NCBI GenBank assembly: GCA_963555705.1 | Contig: OY743170.1 | Coordinates: 26,536,862 to 26,600,861 of the forward strand | Source of the DNA: Ligustrum vulgare | Lineage: Eukaryota > Streptophyta > Magnoliopsida > Lamiales > Oleaceae | Direction of reading: 5' to 3' | Length of the DNA stretch: 64,000 nt | Shown here: positions 24,763 through 35,455 of the stretch, piece after piece | How the letters are laid out: each line of letters begins with the position of its first letter | Position numbering within the stretch: the stretch's first letter is position 1 | Position numbers and translations under genes: made by a program | Notes under the pieces: model-generated | Database searches by the model: none | What the model saw: only the letters and a program-made list of their open reading frames with translations | Told to the model about the DNA's origin: nothing

Positions 24763-24978
24763 TTAACCTTTTTGTTGAAGTATTGTGCCACCTTTTTGAG
24801 CTGCCATGCATGTCATGTCTCTCATTAGATGCCAACTTCTATGTTTGCGATGTGGGTTTGTTTGAGGAACCTCCTCATTGGCATCTTGAGGTTGGAAACG
24901 TGGGGGTATTTCCTCCTCAACATTATGCTGTTCACCCCTGCTTCTCTTAGGATTTGCGTCACTGTCATTGTCATTCAT
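24763..24978 (-). pseudogene. gag N-terminus-like fragment
   Basis: 71 codons from ATG at 24978: a polar, Asp/Asn/Arg-rich start (MNDNDSDANPKRSRGE), then a proline/glutamine stretch, ending after MRDMTCMAAQKGG. It lies 335 bp inside the presumed 5' LTR, where gag should start. No capsid domain follows before the deletion. Homology is inferred from position and style only. Confidence 0.3.
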
Positions 24979-25312
24979 GACTATTTATAGTTTATAAGTT
25001 AGCATTTCTTCAAGGTTGTAAAACTTTTATTTCAGAGTATTAACCCTTTTTTGAGGTTGTTAAACTTGTATTTCAAAGTTTTAAACCTTTTATTAAAGGT
25101 TTTCCCAAGTGTGTTTTTCTCACTTCTTCTTCAGAAGGTTGCTTATAAGCATTACCAGTCTTTTTCAAGAGGTTTCTCAACTTTTTCAGGGTTTTTACGG
25201 TTCTTTTTCACTCTTTTTCAAGAGTTTCTTTGCCTTTTTTCAAGGTTTCTTGTAACTTTTCACCACATGAATTCTTGGTTAGAGGTGTGTTTTCTCACGA
25301 ATGACGTCAAAA

Positions 25313-25940
25313 TGTTGACCACAAAATCGGGTAGGACATTTACATTGGATCAACACGTCTCAGCTCCTACCTCTTGAACATGTGGACTTCCCGTGCACTT
25401 GGAAAAACGATCAGTGTGCAACGGGAGCTGAGGTTGCTCCCGTTTTCCCTTCGAGACTCAAGTCAGTACTGATTATGAGTAAATATAAATTGGATACGAG
25501 AAATATAAGTGTGTAAAAGAGAGAAAGGAGAGTGAGAGTCATATCTTGTGTTTGAGTATTGAGTTTCTAACCTTGTACTTGGAGGCAAATGTGACCTATT
25601 TATAGAAAGAATTATTGTCCCAGATTATGACATGCATTGTACTTTACAAGTGGTAAATTCGTAACCCTTCATGTGGTAAATCATTTCTTTGGTTAAAATC
25701 ATCACCATCTACTATAGCGTTAAAGATGGTATCACATCCTACTAAAGATGTTGTCACATCAAGTTGCCCATTACAGATGAATCACATATCTCGACACATT
25801 GATTAGTCTTGTCAACTTTTCGGAGTGAGGACTCCGGATGGTATCAGTCTATCATAAGTTGTCTAACTATTGGAGACCGGGCAATATTGGACCCCTGCAT
25901 TTGATTAAAAGTCATGAGATATATCCGGAGTGATGACGCT
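25313..25940 (-). repeat. right (5') LTR of the Tat-like element, truncated
   Basis: Starts at TGTTGACCACAAAATCG and is interrupted at 25940, directly before the TGTAACTCCCC end of the next element. The presumed primer-binding site lies just inside the element at about 25297-25312 on the minus strand. Confidence 0.6.
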
Positions 25941-26437
25941 TGTAACTCCCCGAGTTATAAATATCCGGAATATCACTTCATTGTCTCAAACAACTTTCAA
26001 AATGATAATTGAGCGGAAAATAACTGTAATCTCAATTCGCGTAATTTTATAAAATTCAAATGATCATTTGTGCTCATTTTTGAAAAGAAGAGTTTATAAA
26101 TATGAGTCTACCCTATTTCTCGAGTTTTTGACCTACGGAATTAAACTTTCTAGCATTCTTGTACCTCATCTATTCCTATAAAAAATATATATATAATTAA
26201 AATCATACTTTGGAATAATTAAGTTTAGAAAGATGAATTTGTGTAAAAGAAGGTTTTTAAAAAGGCTTTAGGGACTAAATAATGTAATTGTAAATAATCA
26301 GGGGCTACTTCATGTAAATAATGAACTTTGGGACTAATTTGTGTAACTAAATAAATTTTTGGGACTAAAATAAATTATTCATAAAGCTTGGGACTCAAAG
26401 GGAAATTTATCAAAATGATTTTTTTATAATATCAAAA

Positions 26438-26507
<70 letters not shown>

Positions 26508-27139
26508 GAGAGAGAGAAAGAGAAGCGGGCGGGCGACGTTGCTCACCCGTTTTCCGGATACAGTCACCGGCCAGGATGTTGACGACAGCACCACTGTCTT
26601 GTGGTGGCACCGATGGTGGAGACGGTTTTTGGTCAGATTTTTGGGTGCAAAAGTCGAGTTGACCGAGGCTTAGGTTCGATATTGAGAATTGCAATTTCCG
26701 GCCAAATTTCTGGCAACGAAGGTAAGTATTGAGTTTCTTGGTTTATGCTTGGTTTGGGATTGACTTTTGGAGTTTAAAACTATTACGTACTAGTTTTATT
26801 GCTGGAGATGTATTGGAGTTGAAGAAAATTTGTATTTATTGAGAGTAAAGCTTTGTATTGATTTTGAGAATTTAACAGCAATAATAATATTAAAATCAGA
26901 AATTTGAATATTATATATTTGAGTTTAAAAATGAAATAATTATTTTGAACAAGTTTAAAATTGCAAATTGGAATTAAAAATTTATATGAATTTAAATTTC
27001 TTTCTTAAAATCTCAAAATAACTAATATGGCTATACGAGAGCAGTAATTTTGAAAATAATGACCGTTAAGATTGAAGGGTCGGAGCGACAAGTTTGATAA
27101 AACTAACTTTTCGAATTTGAATATTTTTCAGTCGCTACA
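25941..27139 (-). repeat. minus-strand chromovirus LTR (element M1), 1.2 kb
   Basis: Read on the minus strand it begins TGTAGCGACTG (at 27139) and ends CGGGGAGTTACA (at 25941), close to the TGTAGCGACC...GGGGCGTTACA termini of the young chromovirus LTRs at 44-62 kb. A polypurine-type tract (AAGTGGGGAAGG) sits just outside at 27140-27155. It contains a (CT)n microsatellite and the 'gggactaa' phrases common in these LTRs. The minus-strand ORF at 26410-26694 is LTR sequence. Confidence 0.75.
26441..26506. repeat. (CT)n microsatellite
   Basis: About 32 CT units within the M1 LTR, followed by a short GA-rich inverted piece (AGAGAGAGAAAGAGA). Confidence 0.97.
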
Positions 27140-27420
27140 ACCTTCCCCACTTAAAATAATTTCATCCTCGAAATTTAACTAATTTGTGCTGGGAGGTTTG
27201 AGTATTTGGCAAGAATATCTTCTTCCTTTTCTCTAGGTGACCTCAACTTTACTATATTTACCCCATTGGACTTTGACTAAAGGAACTTCTCGATTTCTAA
27301 GGACATGAACTTTCTCTCTCTAGGGTGCGCACATATGTCTCTTTGTATGTCAAGTCTGGCAGAACACCAACTGACTGAATATTCTCCATGATGGTTTAGG
27401 TCATAGATAAACATCTCTAC
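27140..27420 (-). pseudogene. chromovirus pol C-terminus with chromodomain remnant (M1)
   Basis: Minus-strand frames give pieces such as EIEKFL and KSNGVN next to the LTR. With frame changes they match the end of the young Pol, whose chromodomain reads [14 protein letters not shown]. Frameshifts and stops abolish coding. The order (chromodomain, then GAGGATGAAATT, polypurine tract, LTR) equals that at 51.9-52.08 kb. Confidence 0.65.
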
Positions 27421-28816
27421 CTACATGGCTGAGATAAGGCAGTGAAGTGATTTAACCTTAAACTCATAGGATCTAAATTCATCATTCCAGTTTCTCAAAA
27501 TAATCTCAATCGTGTGGATATTGCTCAACATCATAACCAATCATTTCAATTACGTGTAAATCGACTCCCAAGACTAAACCATCGAAATCTATCATTATTT
27601 CCCTAGTTATCAGATAATATATCACGTAATCAAGTAGACAAATAAACACATTCTACTCACCTTGATTTAGAATGGTCGGAAAGAAGTTCTTTACTTTGTA
27701 GAGATATTGATGTTGTCACATGTATTGATATATATTGTTTGTCATGATTTTTACTGTACATGTATTGAGACATACTGTAGATATATTGATACATGTTGTC
27801 TGAGGTATATGTATCGATACATACTCTAAATGTATCGATACTTGCAGGAATTTCAGCATTTCTGGACTTATTTTTTTGTTTTTTTTAAGGCTTTATATAT
27901 TTGGTTGAGCAAAATATCATTCAAGGAATCAAGATCATGTTATTAAACTAACAAGTCTTGATCCTAAACAATATTCAAACATAATTGTATTCTATAATTT
28001 TTGAAAGAGGAAGAAATGAGCTATTCACGACTTATTTGCTAGAAATTTGTGTGTTTATTCCATTCAATTTGATGGCCTATTTATAGGTGAAAAAAGATGC
28101 AGAAATGAAAGAAAATATTTAGCTATATATGATTTCATCCATTATTTTACACATTAGAGATGTTGGCCACGTTTCCTAAGCAAGAGGTGGGAATTCTATT
28201 TAATGCAAAAGCAGTAGGTGTCAAGACAACTTTAGGTGAGTAATCAATCCTACAATTGCAGCCGTGTCCATTGGTTTGACATCTCATTGTTAAAAATATG
28301 AAAATTTAGTTTTCAAGTGCTGTGTTTGAGCCAAGATTTGAGGTATCAAACAGAGTCAAGATCTTTGTTTCTTGGTACCATTTCGAAGTACTCACGGAGT
28401 ACTTTAATGTGCAATTTACGGTGCATGAAATAATCGAGGAGGAAGTTGTGGATTTCCAAACTAGGTCATTTAAAACTATTTTCGGGTTAACAGTTTTTAC
28501 CATTTAACTTTAAAAATTCCCCGAGGGCTATTCATTCGTCAAAATGACAAAATGTTTTCATATTCTCGAAGTTCACTCCTAGAACTTATCCGTACATGTA
28601 TCACATGTAATCAAATGAGGTCGGGAGTACTAGAAAAAGTCTCGAATGAAGGGGCAATTAAATATGTTTTTGACGTAATTTTTATTTATTTAATATTTTC
28701 ATTTCTCTTTCATTTAAACACATTTTTCTTTATTTACATTCCAAAATAATTACATAAATTACAAAATAATTTTATTACGTCATAATAAAGGACGTCAAAG
28801 TTTTTGGATCGTTACA
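27421..28816 (-). mobile_element. further M1 remnant and a second minus-strand LTR (M2)
   Basis: 27421-27660 is internal remnant: the phrase ACTAAACCATCGA recurs in M3 at about 31845. From some point after that the sequence is LTR, ending at 28816 with minus-strand TGTAACGATCC. It is preceded by a polypurine tract (AAGAGGGGAAGA) and by AATTTCGAGGATGAAATTC. The left end of this LTR is not visible. The ORFs at 28306-28507 and 28552-28749 have no domain and lie inside the LTR. Confidence 0.5.
27715..27850. repeat. cluster of degenerate TGTATCGATACA palindromes
   Basis: Five spaced copies: TGTATTGATATA, TGTATTGAGACA, ATATTGATACA, TGTATCGATACA and TGTATCGATAC. Similar palindromes occur in LTRs of some plant retroelements. 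Their role is unknown. Confidence 0.6.
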
Positions 28817-29830
28817 ATCTTCCCCTCTTAAAAGAATTTCATCCTCGAAATTCATGTAAGAGAATACTTTAGATTTCATATACTTGATCAATGATGAAGT
28901 ATATATTTAAGGTCTCAAATAGGATTCAAAATACATGGGATAAAGTTTTAAAATACTTTGTACAAGAGAAAGGTATATTCGACACAAAATAATCGAATAC
29001 GCTCTTTTTGGAAAAAGATATTTTGAACCCATGACTTCCGTAAGAATTACTAAACAATTTCAAACTTTAAATAGTTATTTCAGAAAGGAAACTTATAACA
29101 CACTCACGCTTCAGCTGCGCCCTCTGATTTTATAAATGATGACACTATTACAAAGATAACTTTTAACATTTTTATGCTTCTGCTACATATTTTGATACTA
29201 TAAGGAATGGTATTATCAGATTTCAATCTTCAAGGATTTAACTTTTAAGTCCAAGGAATTCTACGGCAGATCAAAGGACAATATGAAAGACTCAAGAAAA
29301 GGATGACCTCTATCTAGAAGGTCTTAACTTAATGGCCGATACCTTAGTTTCTCGAGATACAACACGAAAATAGTGGTGTAAATCTTTCTATGAAGCTAAC
29401 ATTGAAAAGTTAGTTACATATGCCAATCATTATTCAAACATGTCAATAATTATTTCTCGAAAATAACAAAGGCAAAGCACATAGATTTGATTGGTTTAAA
29501 GTCAATGTATTCAAATGAATAGATACTTTGCCAAAAAGAGTGAAGCACTTTATGCACATGTTTGTAAAACAAGCTCGAGCTATGTGTACATTTCTTAAAT
29601 TCAAAATCTTGCCCAAAGACATATGGATCTGAGCCCGTAGGCAAGTAGGTCACGCCTAAAGACTTGTGAATTTGGGCCCGAAAGCAAGTAGTCTCATGCC
29701 CGAAGACATATGGATCTCATAAATTACATAATCAGATGCATAAATTTACAATACAGGTTTACTTAATATTGCACATATAAAATAAAAGATTTTTGAAGTA
29801 ATGAACCTACCTTAAAAATGTTATTGAGTT
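28817..29830. other. repeat-derived, no gene seen
   Basis: Decayed internal or LTR sequence. At about 29605-29720 a unit of about 45 bp is repeated imperfectly (GCCCAAAGACATATGGATCT, GCCTAAAGACTTGTGAAT, GCCCGAAGACATATGGATCT, alternating with GGCAAGTAG / AGCAAGTAG), as seen in some gypsy LTRs. Confidence 0.45.
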
Positions 29831-31454
29831 CGTTGAGTAATAAGAATTCTAGCCTTCTTGGAAGTATCGCTCCTCATCTAACCCTAAAATAATTAAATTC
29901 TAATTAGAAACTTGTAATTAAAGTTTTGTAAATGAATATAAATTTTGAGGGCTGAACTAAAAGAATTTAAAAGTGTAAGGCTTGGTCTAAAATGGTAAAG
30001 TGTAACGATTTGGGACTAATACGTGCAATTAAATGAAATATGGGACTGGTTTCATCAAATAGCAAGTTTTTGGTCCAAATTAGATTTTCCAAAAACAGTT
30101 GGGATTTAAAATGAGTTGTTTTGAAATTTAGGGCTGAAATAAAGCATTTAAAAACAAGGAGGACTGAAATAAATGACTTTGCGAACAGAAAGGGCTTAAA
30201 GGGAAATTGAAACATTAAAATAATCATCCCTTGTCTCTCTACTCATTTAGAACCAGAGTGTGAAGAGAGAGCGAAGAGGGCGATCTGTGCCCCGTTCCCA
30301 GTGCCCACCGGTGGTGACGCTGTCAACGAGCGGCGAGAGACGGCTGGCGTTGGGGAGGAAAAATTAAAAGAGTTGGGGTTCGAATTTTGGTGCAAACCAA
30401 AGCTTGGGACTGCTTTTTTTTGGATTTGCAATTCCGGTGATGAAGGTCGGGTCTAGGTAAGTAAATGGGTCTTGTTTATTCTTGGGATTTGCTTGGTGTT
30501 TGGGTGTAGATTGTGGTGATTTAGAAGTGGTAGTGGCGGTTTGGGGGTATTTCGGCTGGCGGTTGAGGCGGTGAAGGGCGGTCGGTGGTGATACTTGGTA
30601 GGGGTGGTGAAATTTGGGTAATGGCAGTGCGTTCGGTGGTGCTAGGTTGTGAGATTGAGGTTCGGCAGTGATGGTGGTGTCTCAGCTTGTGATGGGTTTG
30701 ACAGTGGGTTTGTGTATGTGTCGGATTCTTCATGCGGTTGATGACTAGAAACTGGTTTTCTAGCATCAACATGTAAGTTTCAAATCCATGGCTACAGTGA
30801 GTACACTATGAGAGGAGAATTGTCAATACCAAGAAATGGTATGAGTTGCTACAACCTTTTTGTGTCGTGAATAAAGGATTGAAGAGAAATTTATGTATTG
30901 ATTTTTAAAGTTTGAAGTGGTAGATTAGGGATGAGTGGGTGATTGAGTGGAAATTGGGGATGGATTATGGGAAGTTTGAATTTGCTATGTAAGGGAGATG
31001 ATGGTATAATTTATGCTTTGATTGTGATTTAATTTTTGGTAGAATCGATTAAGCCTCTGATTGAGAGAATTTGGGAATTGATCATGAGTTATAGATTATT
31101 GGGAAAAAAAGTGTGAATTGAAGAGGGAAGATTTCAAACTTGTTGGGTGTTCCAAATTTGGATTAAAGAAAGTTTAGTTTATTTAAACGGGATAAAATAA
31201 TTAAATTGGGAATTTGGAAAATAAATTGGATTCAAAATAAATAAAATTTGGATTTAAAAATAAATAAGAAATTCGGACTTCAAAATTGGGATTGGACTAA
31301 GTTTTAAATAAACTTAAATTTATCTACTTGAATAAGCTTATCATGGCTAGACGAGTGCACTAACTTTTGAAAATAGTAACCGTTAAAATTGGAGGTCGTA
31401 ACGACAAGTTTGTTAAAACGAATTTTTAAATTTGAAAATTGTTCAATCGCTACA
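29831..31454 (-). repeat. minus-strand chromovirus LTR (element M3), left end uncertain
   Basis: Ends at 31454 with minus-strand TGTAGCGATTG preceded by AAGTAGGTAAGG and AATTTCGAGGACGAAATTT, the same arrangement as at 52.04-52.09 kb. The GC-richer block at 30240-30770 corresponds to the GC-rich block of the young LTRs. The ORFs at 29967-30772 lie in the LTR. Confidence 0.6.
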
Positions 31455-31860
31455 ACCTTACCTACTTAAGAAAAATTTCGTCCTCGAAATTTAACAAATT
31501 TAAATGTAGAAGGTTTGGGTATTTTGCATGAGTGTTTTCTTCCTTCTCATAGGTGACCTCGTGTCTACTATATTTACCTCATTGGACTTTGATAAAAAGG
31601 AACTTCTCGATTTCTATGGACATAGAATTTTCTTCCTTGGTGCACGCAAGTGCCTTCTCATATGTCAAGTCTTGTCAAAAACCAATTTTCTGAATATTGA
31701 CTACATGGTTCGGGTCATAAATCTCAATAAGGACACATGGAACATGTTCTGTACCGTTGAAAGTTCTGGTGGCAAGACCAACTAATAAAATCACATTCTT
31801 GATTTTTCCTAGTATCTTGAATGGACGAATAAATCTGTCTCTAAAACTAAACCATCGACG
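31455..31860 (-). pseudogene. chromovirus pol C-terminus (M3)
   Basis: Minus-strand pieces include PFKILGKI, matching the [12 protein letters not shown] of the young Pol, and EKFLFIKVQ plus EVTYEKEE, matching its chromodomain ([18 protein letters not shown]). Stops and frameshifts are present. The sequence then joins the gag region at 32.1 kb, so most of pol is deleted. Confidence 0.65.
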
Positions 31861-32098
31861 TCTATCTATGTTGTCCTATCTATTGTATCCGTATAAATAG
31901 TTTATCGTGATAGCACACTAACCTCGAGTATACTAACAGTCACTAGTTCCAAACTAGCTAGGCATCAAAATCGATTAAAACACATACAAGAATGCTAGCG
32001 ATAGCATACCTGTGTTCCATCAGAATCTTGACTGGCGTCCTAATATGTCTTGGCGAACATTCTGGCATTTCCCTCCTTTCCTTGATCATTCTACCAAG

Positions 32099-32986
32099 TC
32101 AGCTCGTTGTCCCTAGTTGAACCGGAGCAATAATCATTCGCCCTGTGACCCGGGTTTCAGCATCTATAGCAAAAACCTTTTCCCCAGAGGCACTCCCCCC
32201 GATGAGGCCTTTGACGCTTGGGGCATGAAGGGTTATTACTAGATGTTTGTCCTCCAGTAGGCCTATTGTTGGATTTCTTGTTAGGTGCGTTGTTCTCATT
32301 CTTATGTTGATCTTGATTGTGGTTATGTAATTTACTTTTTCCATGTTTATTCTGAGAACTCTATCCACCATACTTCATGTCGACATATGCCATGACCTGA
32401 GCTTTTGTTACTACCTCTTGATAGGTAGGGAGCTCGCAGGAGCTAAAAATTTGACAAATATCCGAGCGTAAACCCCACTCGAAGCGACAAGATTTCTTCT
32501 CTTCCATTTCAACCAGATGAGGAGCATAACAGGACAGCTCCTCGAACCTCCTCTCATACTCTGTAATTTCCATTTCTCCCTAAAAAAGACAAAGAAATTC
32601 TGCCTCTTTAGCATCTCTGAGAGCTTGAGGAAAGAACTTGTCTCTGATCTCTTCTTAAAAATCAGCCAATGTTAAGGCCTCCTGTTGAGCTGGAGTATTG
32701 GTTCGCGATGCTGACTCCCACCAGTAGCTGGCTCTACACACTAACATGAATTCAGCACAAGAAACCTTTTTGCCTTCCCAATAGGAGATTTTTCGGAACA
32801 TCATCTCGATGGCCTGGAGCCACTCTTCCACTGCCATTGGACCATCTCCGCCATCAAACGTACCTAGACGGACCTCCTATACTGTTCTATCACTGTCACC
32901 GTAGAGTTAACTGGCTGTGGGGCTTGTCTCATTTCTTGCACTTCCTTATGTAATTCCCTAATGATGTCGACTTGACCTCTAGCCAT
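32099..32986 (-). pseudogene. chromovirus gag (M3), broken
   Basis: From the ATG at 32986 (MARGQVD) the frames parallel the young Gag: VIEQYRR, AVEEWLQAIEMMFRKI, CAEFMLVCRASYWWESASR, then YERRFEELSCYAPHLVEMEEK, LPTYQEVVTKAQ and a zinc knuckle CYRC...NPGHRANDYC. Several frameshifts and stops (one TGA within the knuckle) separate the pieces. An AG lies three bases before the ATG (TTATTAAG|ACTATG), as in the young elements. Confidence 0.75.
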
Positions 32987-33480
32987 AGTCTTAATAAATC
33001 AAAATAAAAAGAGGTTTTACAACTGAATTCAAGTGTACCCAACATAAAGTAGATATAGCAATAAAAGAGGACATCGACCGAAATTAATAAAAAATGACAT
33101 TTTATTTAAAATTTTAAAATCCTTCCATGAGGGAACAAAAATAGGAGGGCATGTAATGCCAAATGACTCAATTTTTTTTTTTTTCACCACCTAAGACATA
33201 TCAACTTGAACCTGACCTTTTCCTATAAGGTTACCACTGGCACTCCCTTACAAGATTCCTAAGTTAACTTATCCCTTTCCCCAGTATCTAAGGATCACAA
33301 CAGGCTCACTCCGGCCAACAATCCTATCTCTCTGGGTCACTCAGGGTTAACTTAAAAACAGTACGGCTTCTAAAGATCAAGTTATGCTTTTATGATATGC
33401 ATAGAATGAAATGATTTAAATCTTCCAACAAAATTTACATCATATGAACTGCTTAAAAAACATAAATAAAAAAATGTAAA
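32987..33480. other. 5' region of M3, junction with viral DNA, no gene seen
   Basis: Presumed leader of the M3 element. The boundary with the viral sequence lies somewhere around 33.37-33.56 kb but cannot be fixed without a second copy. Confidence 0.35.
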
Positions 33481-33533
33481 ATAAAGATAAACATTTTTGG
33501 AGATTCATTAAAACATTATAAAGATAATACAAC

Positions 33534-33562
33534 TAAGGGTTTCCCTTTCGGAAAATCCCTTA
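33534..33562 (-). promoter_or_regulatory. hairpin with GAAA tetraloop in the viral leader region
   Basis: The minus strand folds as TAAGGG / CCCTTA outside and TTTTCC-GAAA-GGGAAA inside, twelve base pairs with a one-base bulge and a GNRA loop. It lies about 150-180 nt downstream of the presumed transcription start. Caulimovirid leaders use structured elements for ribosome shunting; whether this one does is not shown. Confidence 0.5.
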
Positions 33563-33699
33563 AAGGATGAAATAAAACTTAAAAGAAACAAGTACCTTGG
33601 AGATATTCACAGTTTTTCTATACAGGGGCTCCTATTTTGGATTGAGAATTTTTCTGATAAGGAAGGTTTATCGGGGTAGAGAGCAAGGAGATCACAGGC

Positions 33700-34024
33700 T
33701 GAAAACTCTTGCTTCTTCCTTTGAAAACCAACTCCTTATATAGAGAAATTCTTGGGAGCAAAAGAAAACTCTATCCTAAACGAATCTTATCTTTTTACAG
33801 CTGTCCTTGCTTTTTTAAAGTTGTCTCATACTTTTTTGACACGCGTTTCTCCGAGCAACTCTGGTCAAAAAGTAGTTGGGCAATTTTTATCAAAAGCATC
33901 TTCTTTTCTAAAAGCTCTTGTCGGCAGCATCTTTTTCTGAAAAAGTCTTTTGGCAGTTTCTTTCTAAAGTTCTTGTCTGCAGCATCTTCTTACAAGTCCT
34001 TTGTTCTTTAGCGTCGGCAACATC
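33700..34024 (-). promoter_or_regulatory. probable pregenomic promoter of the virus
   Basis: TATATAAG (33735-33742, minus strand) is the TATA box type of caulimovirid 35S-like promoters and lies at the expected place, just after the viroplasmin ORF. Upstream, three imperfect repeats begin GATGTTGCCGACG, GATGCTGCAGACAAG and GATGCTGCCGACAAG, an enhancer-like arrangement. The start site would be near 33705-33712. Confidence 0.65.
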
Positions 34025-35440
34025 TTATGTATTTAAATTGTGTTCTGCTGTTGATGAGAAAGACATTCCACTATCTGAATTATTGAATGCTTCTCCTTCA
34101 TGGCCTTCGTGACTATTTCCTTGACTAGATTCATTGTCTTCTGGTACTGGCATGTTCTGTGGATATTCTGAAATTTCTTTTTCTCTTTCTGTTCTATTTT
34201 GTGAATAAATTTTTTCAAAAATTTTCTCAATTGTCTCACTCATTTTTTCTTCAAGATCTTTTTCTTTTTTCTTTTTAATTAAAAAATTTTTCTTTCTTTT
34301 TGACGACGTCTCTTCTTTGCTAGAGGGAGTCTTTTGAAGTTTTTGTATCTGAGAAAGTAAATGATTAATTGAAATAATATCGTCTTCTGGATCTTGGGCT
34401 TCTTGGACAATTTCTTTTCCTTTTGTATTCTGACTACAAGATTCTTCTTGGGTATTTTGTACTGGGCTAAAATTCTGGGCTGGGCTAGAAAATGGTTCTT
34501 GGGATTCATGGGAGTATTTGACAAGATAGTCAAATTTTCCACTGGGTTGGCCCAATGTGTCCCAAATTTATTTGGTCTGAAGGGAAAATTGCTGGGTCTT
34601 TTCAAAAAATAAATGAGCTTGTGTACTAGGGAAATCAACAGTTCCCTGAGTCTGTTGGACTTTTGGCAAGTCCATAGCCATCAACGGGTTTGAAAAGTCT
34701 TTACCAGCTACCGTTTGAACTGGACTAGCTACTGACTTCTTGGGCTCAGTAGTACCTTTCCCTAAACTAATCTTCAGGCTGATTATTTCTTTCTCCATTT
34801 CTGTGATTTTCTTCTGTAAGAGGGTTCTTTCTGAAGTAAGGTTCTGATTAGCTTCATTGATGACTCTGAAGTTGTTCTTCATACACTCACAATGATTACA
34901 AAAAATGTTCTCTTCTCTGCTTGGGGAAAAATCAGGAGGAGGGTCTTGGTAATTTTTGAGAGAAGGAGAAATGAAGAAGTTAATACCTATAAGCTGTCTT
35001 GCTGAGTCTAAAGCTTCTTTCAAATTTGTAAATCCTTTATAAAGAGGGTCTTTAAAATTACTGATGCTTTCTAAAACTTCTAACCATGTATAAAAGACGC
35101 CTAACTTATGACCTTTTATGACTACATAAAACTTGAACTTTGTTCTGTTCTGATTAAAATGTTCTGACAATGCATTCATGCATGCAAGAAAGTACTTCTG
35201 GTCTTTTGGATTTTTGTTAAATGAAATCCATAAATTATCTAAAATGCATTTCTCTTCTTTTGAAATTGAAACGTGTGCAAGTGCTTTAAAAGAAATGTTA
35301 CTACTAGGAAAACATGTAAGTTCTTGATTACCAAATCTAATTCGTTCTGAGTAATTTGGTCTGTTCTGAGTAGTTGGAGTCTGAAATGATGCATAGGAAT
35401 TTCCCGGAGGAATTCCTGGTCTTGGAGGCGGTCTAGACAT
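34025..35440 (-). pseudogene. viroplasmin / transactivator-like ORF, one in-frame stop
   Basis: Starts at ATG 35440 (MSRPPPRPG). Around residues 103-150 is the caulimovirid viroplasmin (RNase H1 N-terminus-like) motif: FYVVIKGHKLGVFYTWLE, then PLYKGFTNLKEALDSA. In the family this protein forms inclusion bodies and promotes reinitiation on polycistronic viral RNA. A Cys/His cluster (CNHCECMKNN) and a coiled coil (residues about 200-235) follow. TAA at 34568-34570 interrupts the frame after 290 codons. The same frame then stays open to 34025, giving about 180 more codons with a Ser/Glu-rich part, a Lys-rich patch (KRKKNFLIKKKKEKD) and a Ser-rich end. I therefore read one ORF of about 470 codons with one stop. 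Confidence 0.8.
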
Positions 35441-35455
35441 CTGTAGAAAACAAGA

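Larger units (their letters stand above)
20543..25940 (-). mobile_element. remnant of a minus-strand Tat-like Ty3/gypsy LTR element
   Basis: Two diverged direct repeats begin TGTTGACC at 20543 and 25313. They share phrases such as GCACTTGGA, ATGAGTAAATATAAATTGGA and AAATATAAGTGTGTAAAAGA in order, so they are LTRs. Beside 25313 the minus strand reads TTTTGACGTCATTC, resembling the TGGCGCCGTT primer-binding site of Tat/Athila elements after G-to-A and C-to-T changes only. That makes the right LTR the 5' LTR. A minus-strand ORF at 24763-24978 could be the gag N-terminus. Pol is missing, and a plus-strand coiled-coil ORF lies near the other LTR. The right LTR is cut at 25940 by a chromovirus LTR. 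Confidence 0.55.

Noticed and set aside
26410..26694. 94-codon ORF with Arg-Glu repeats, and a Ser-Leu ORF at 16336-16518
   Set aside because: Translations of (CT)n and (GA)n microsatellites.
28552..28749. 65-codon hydrophobic plus-strand ORF as a small membrane protein
   Set aside because: Lies within an LTR-like region just before its edge. Phe/Ile-rich runs are expected from AT-rich DNA.
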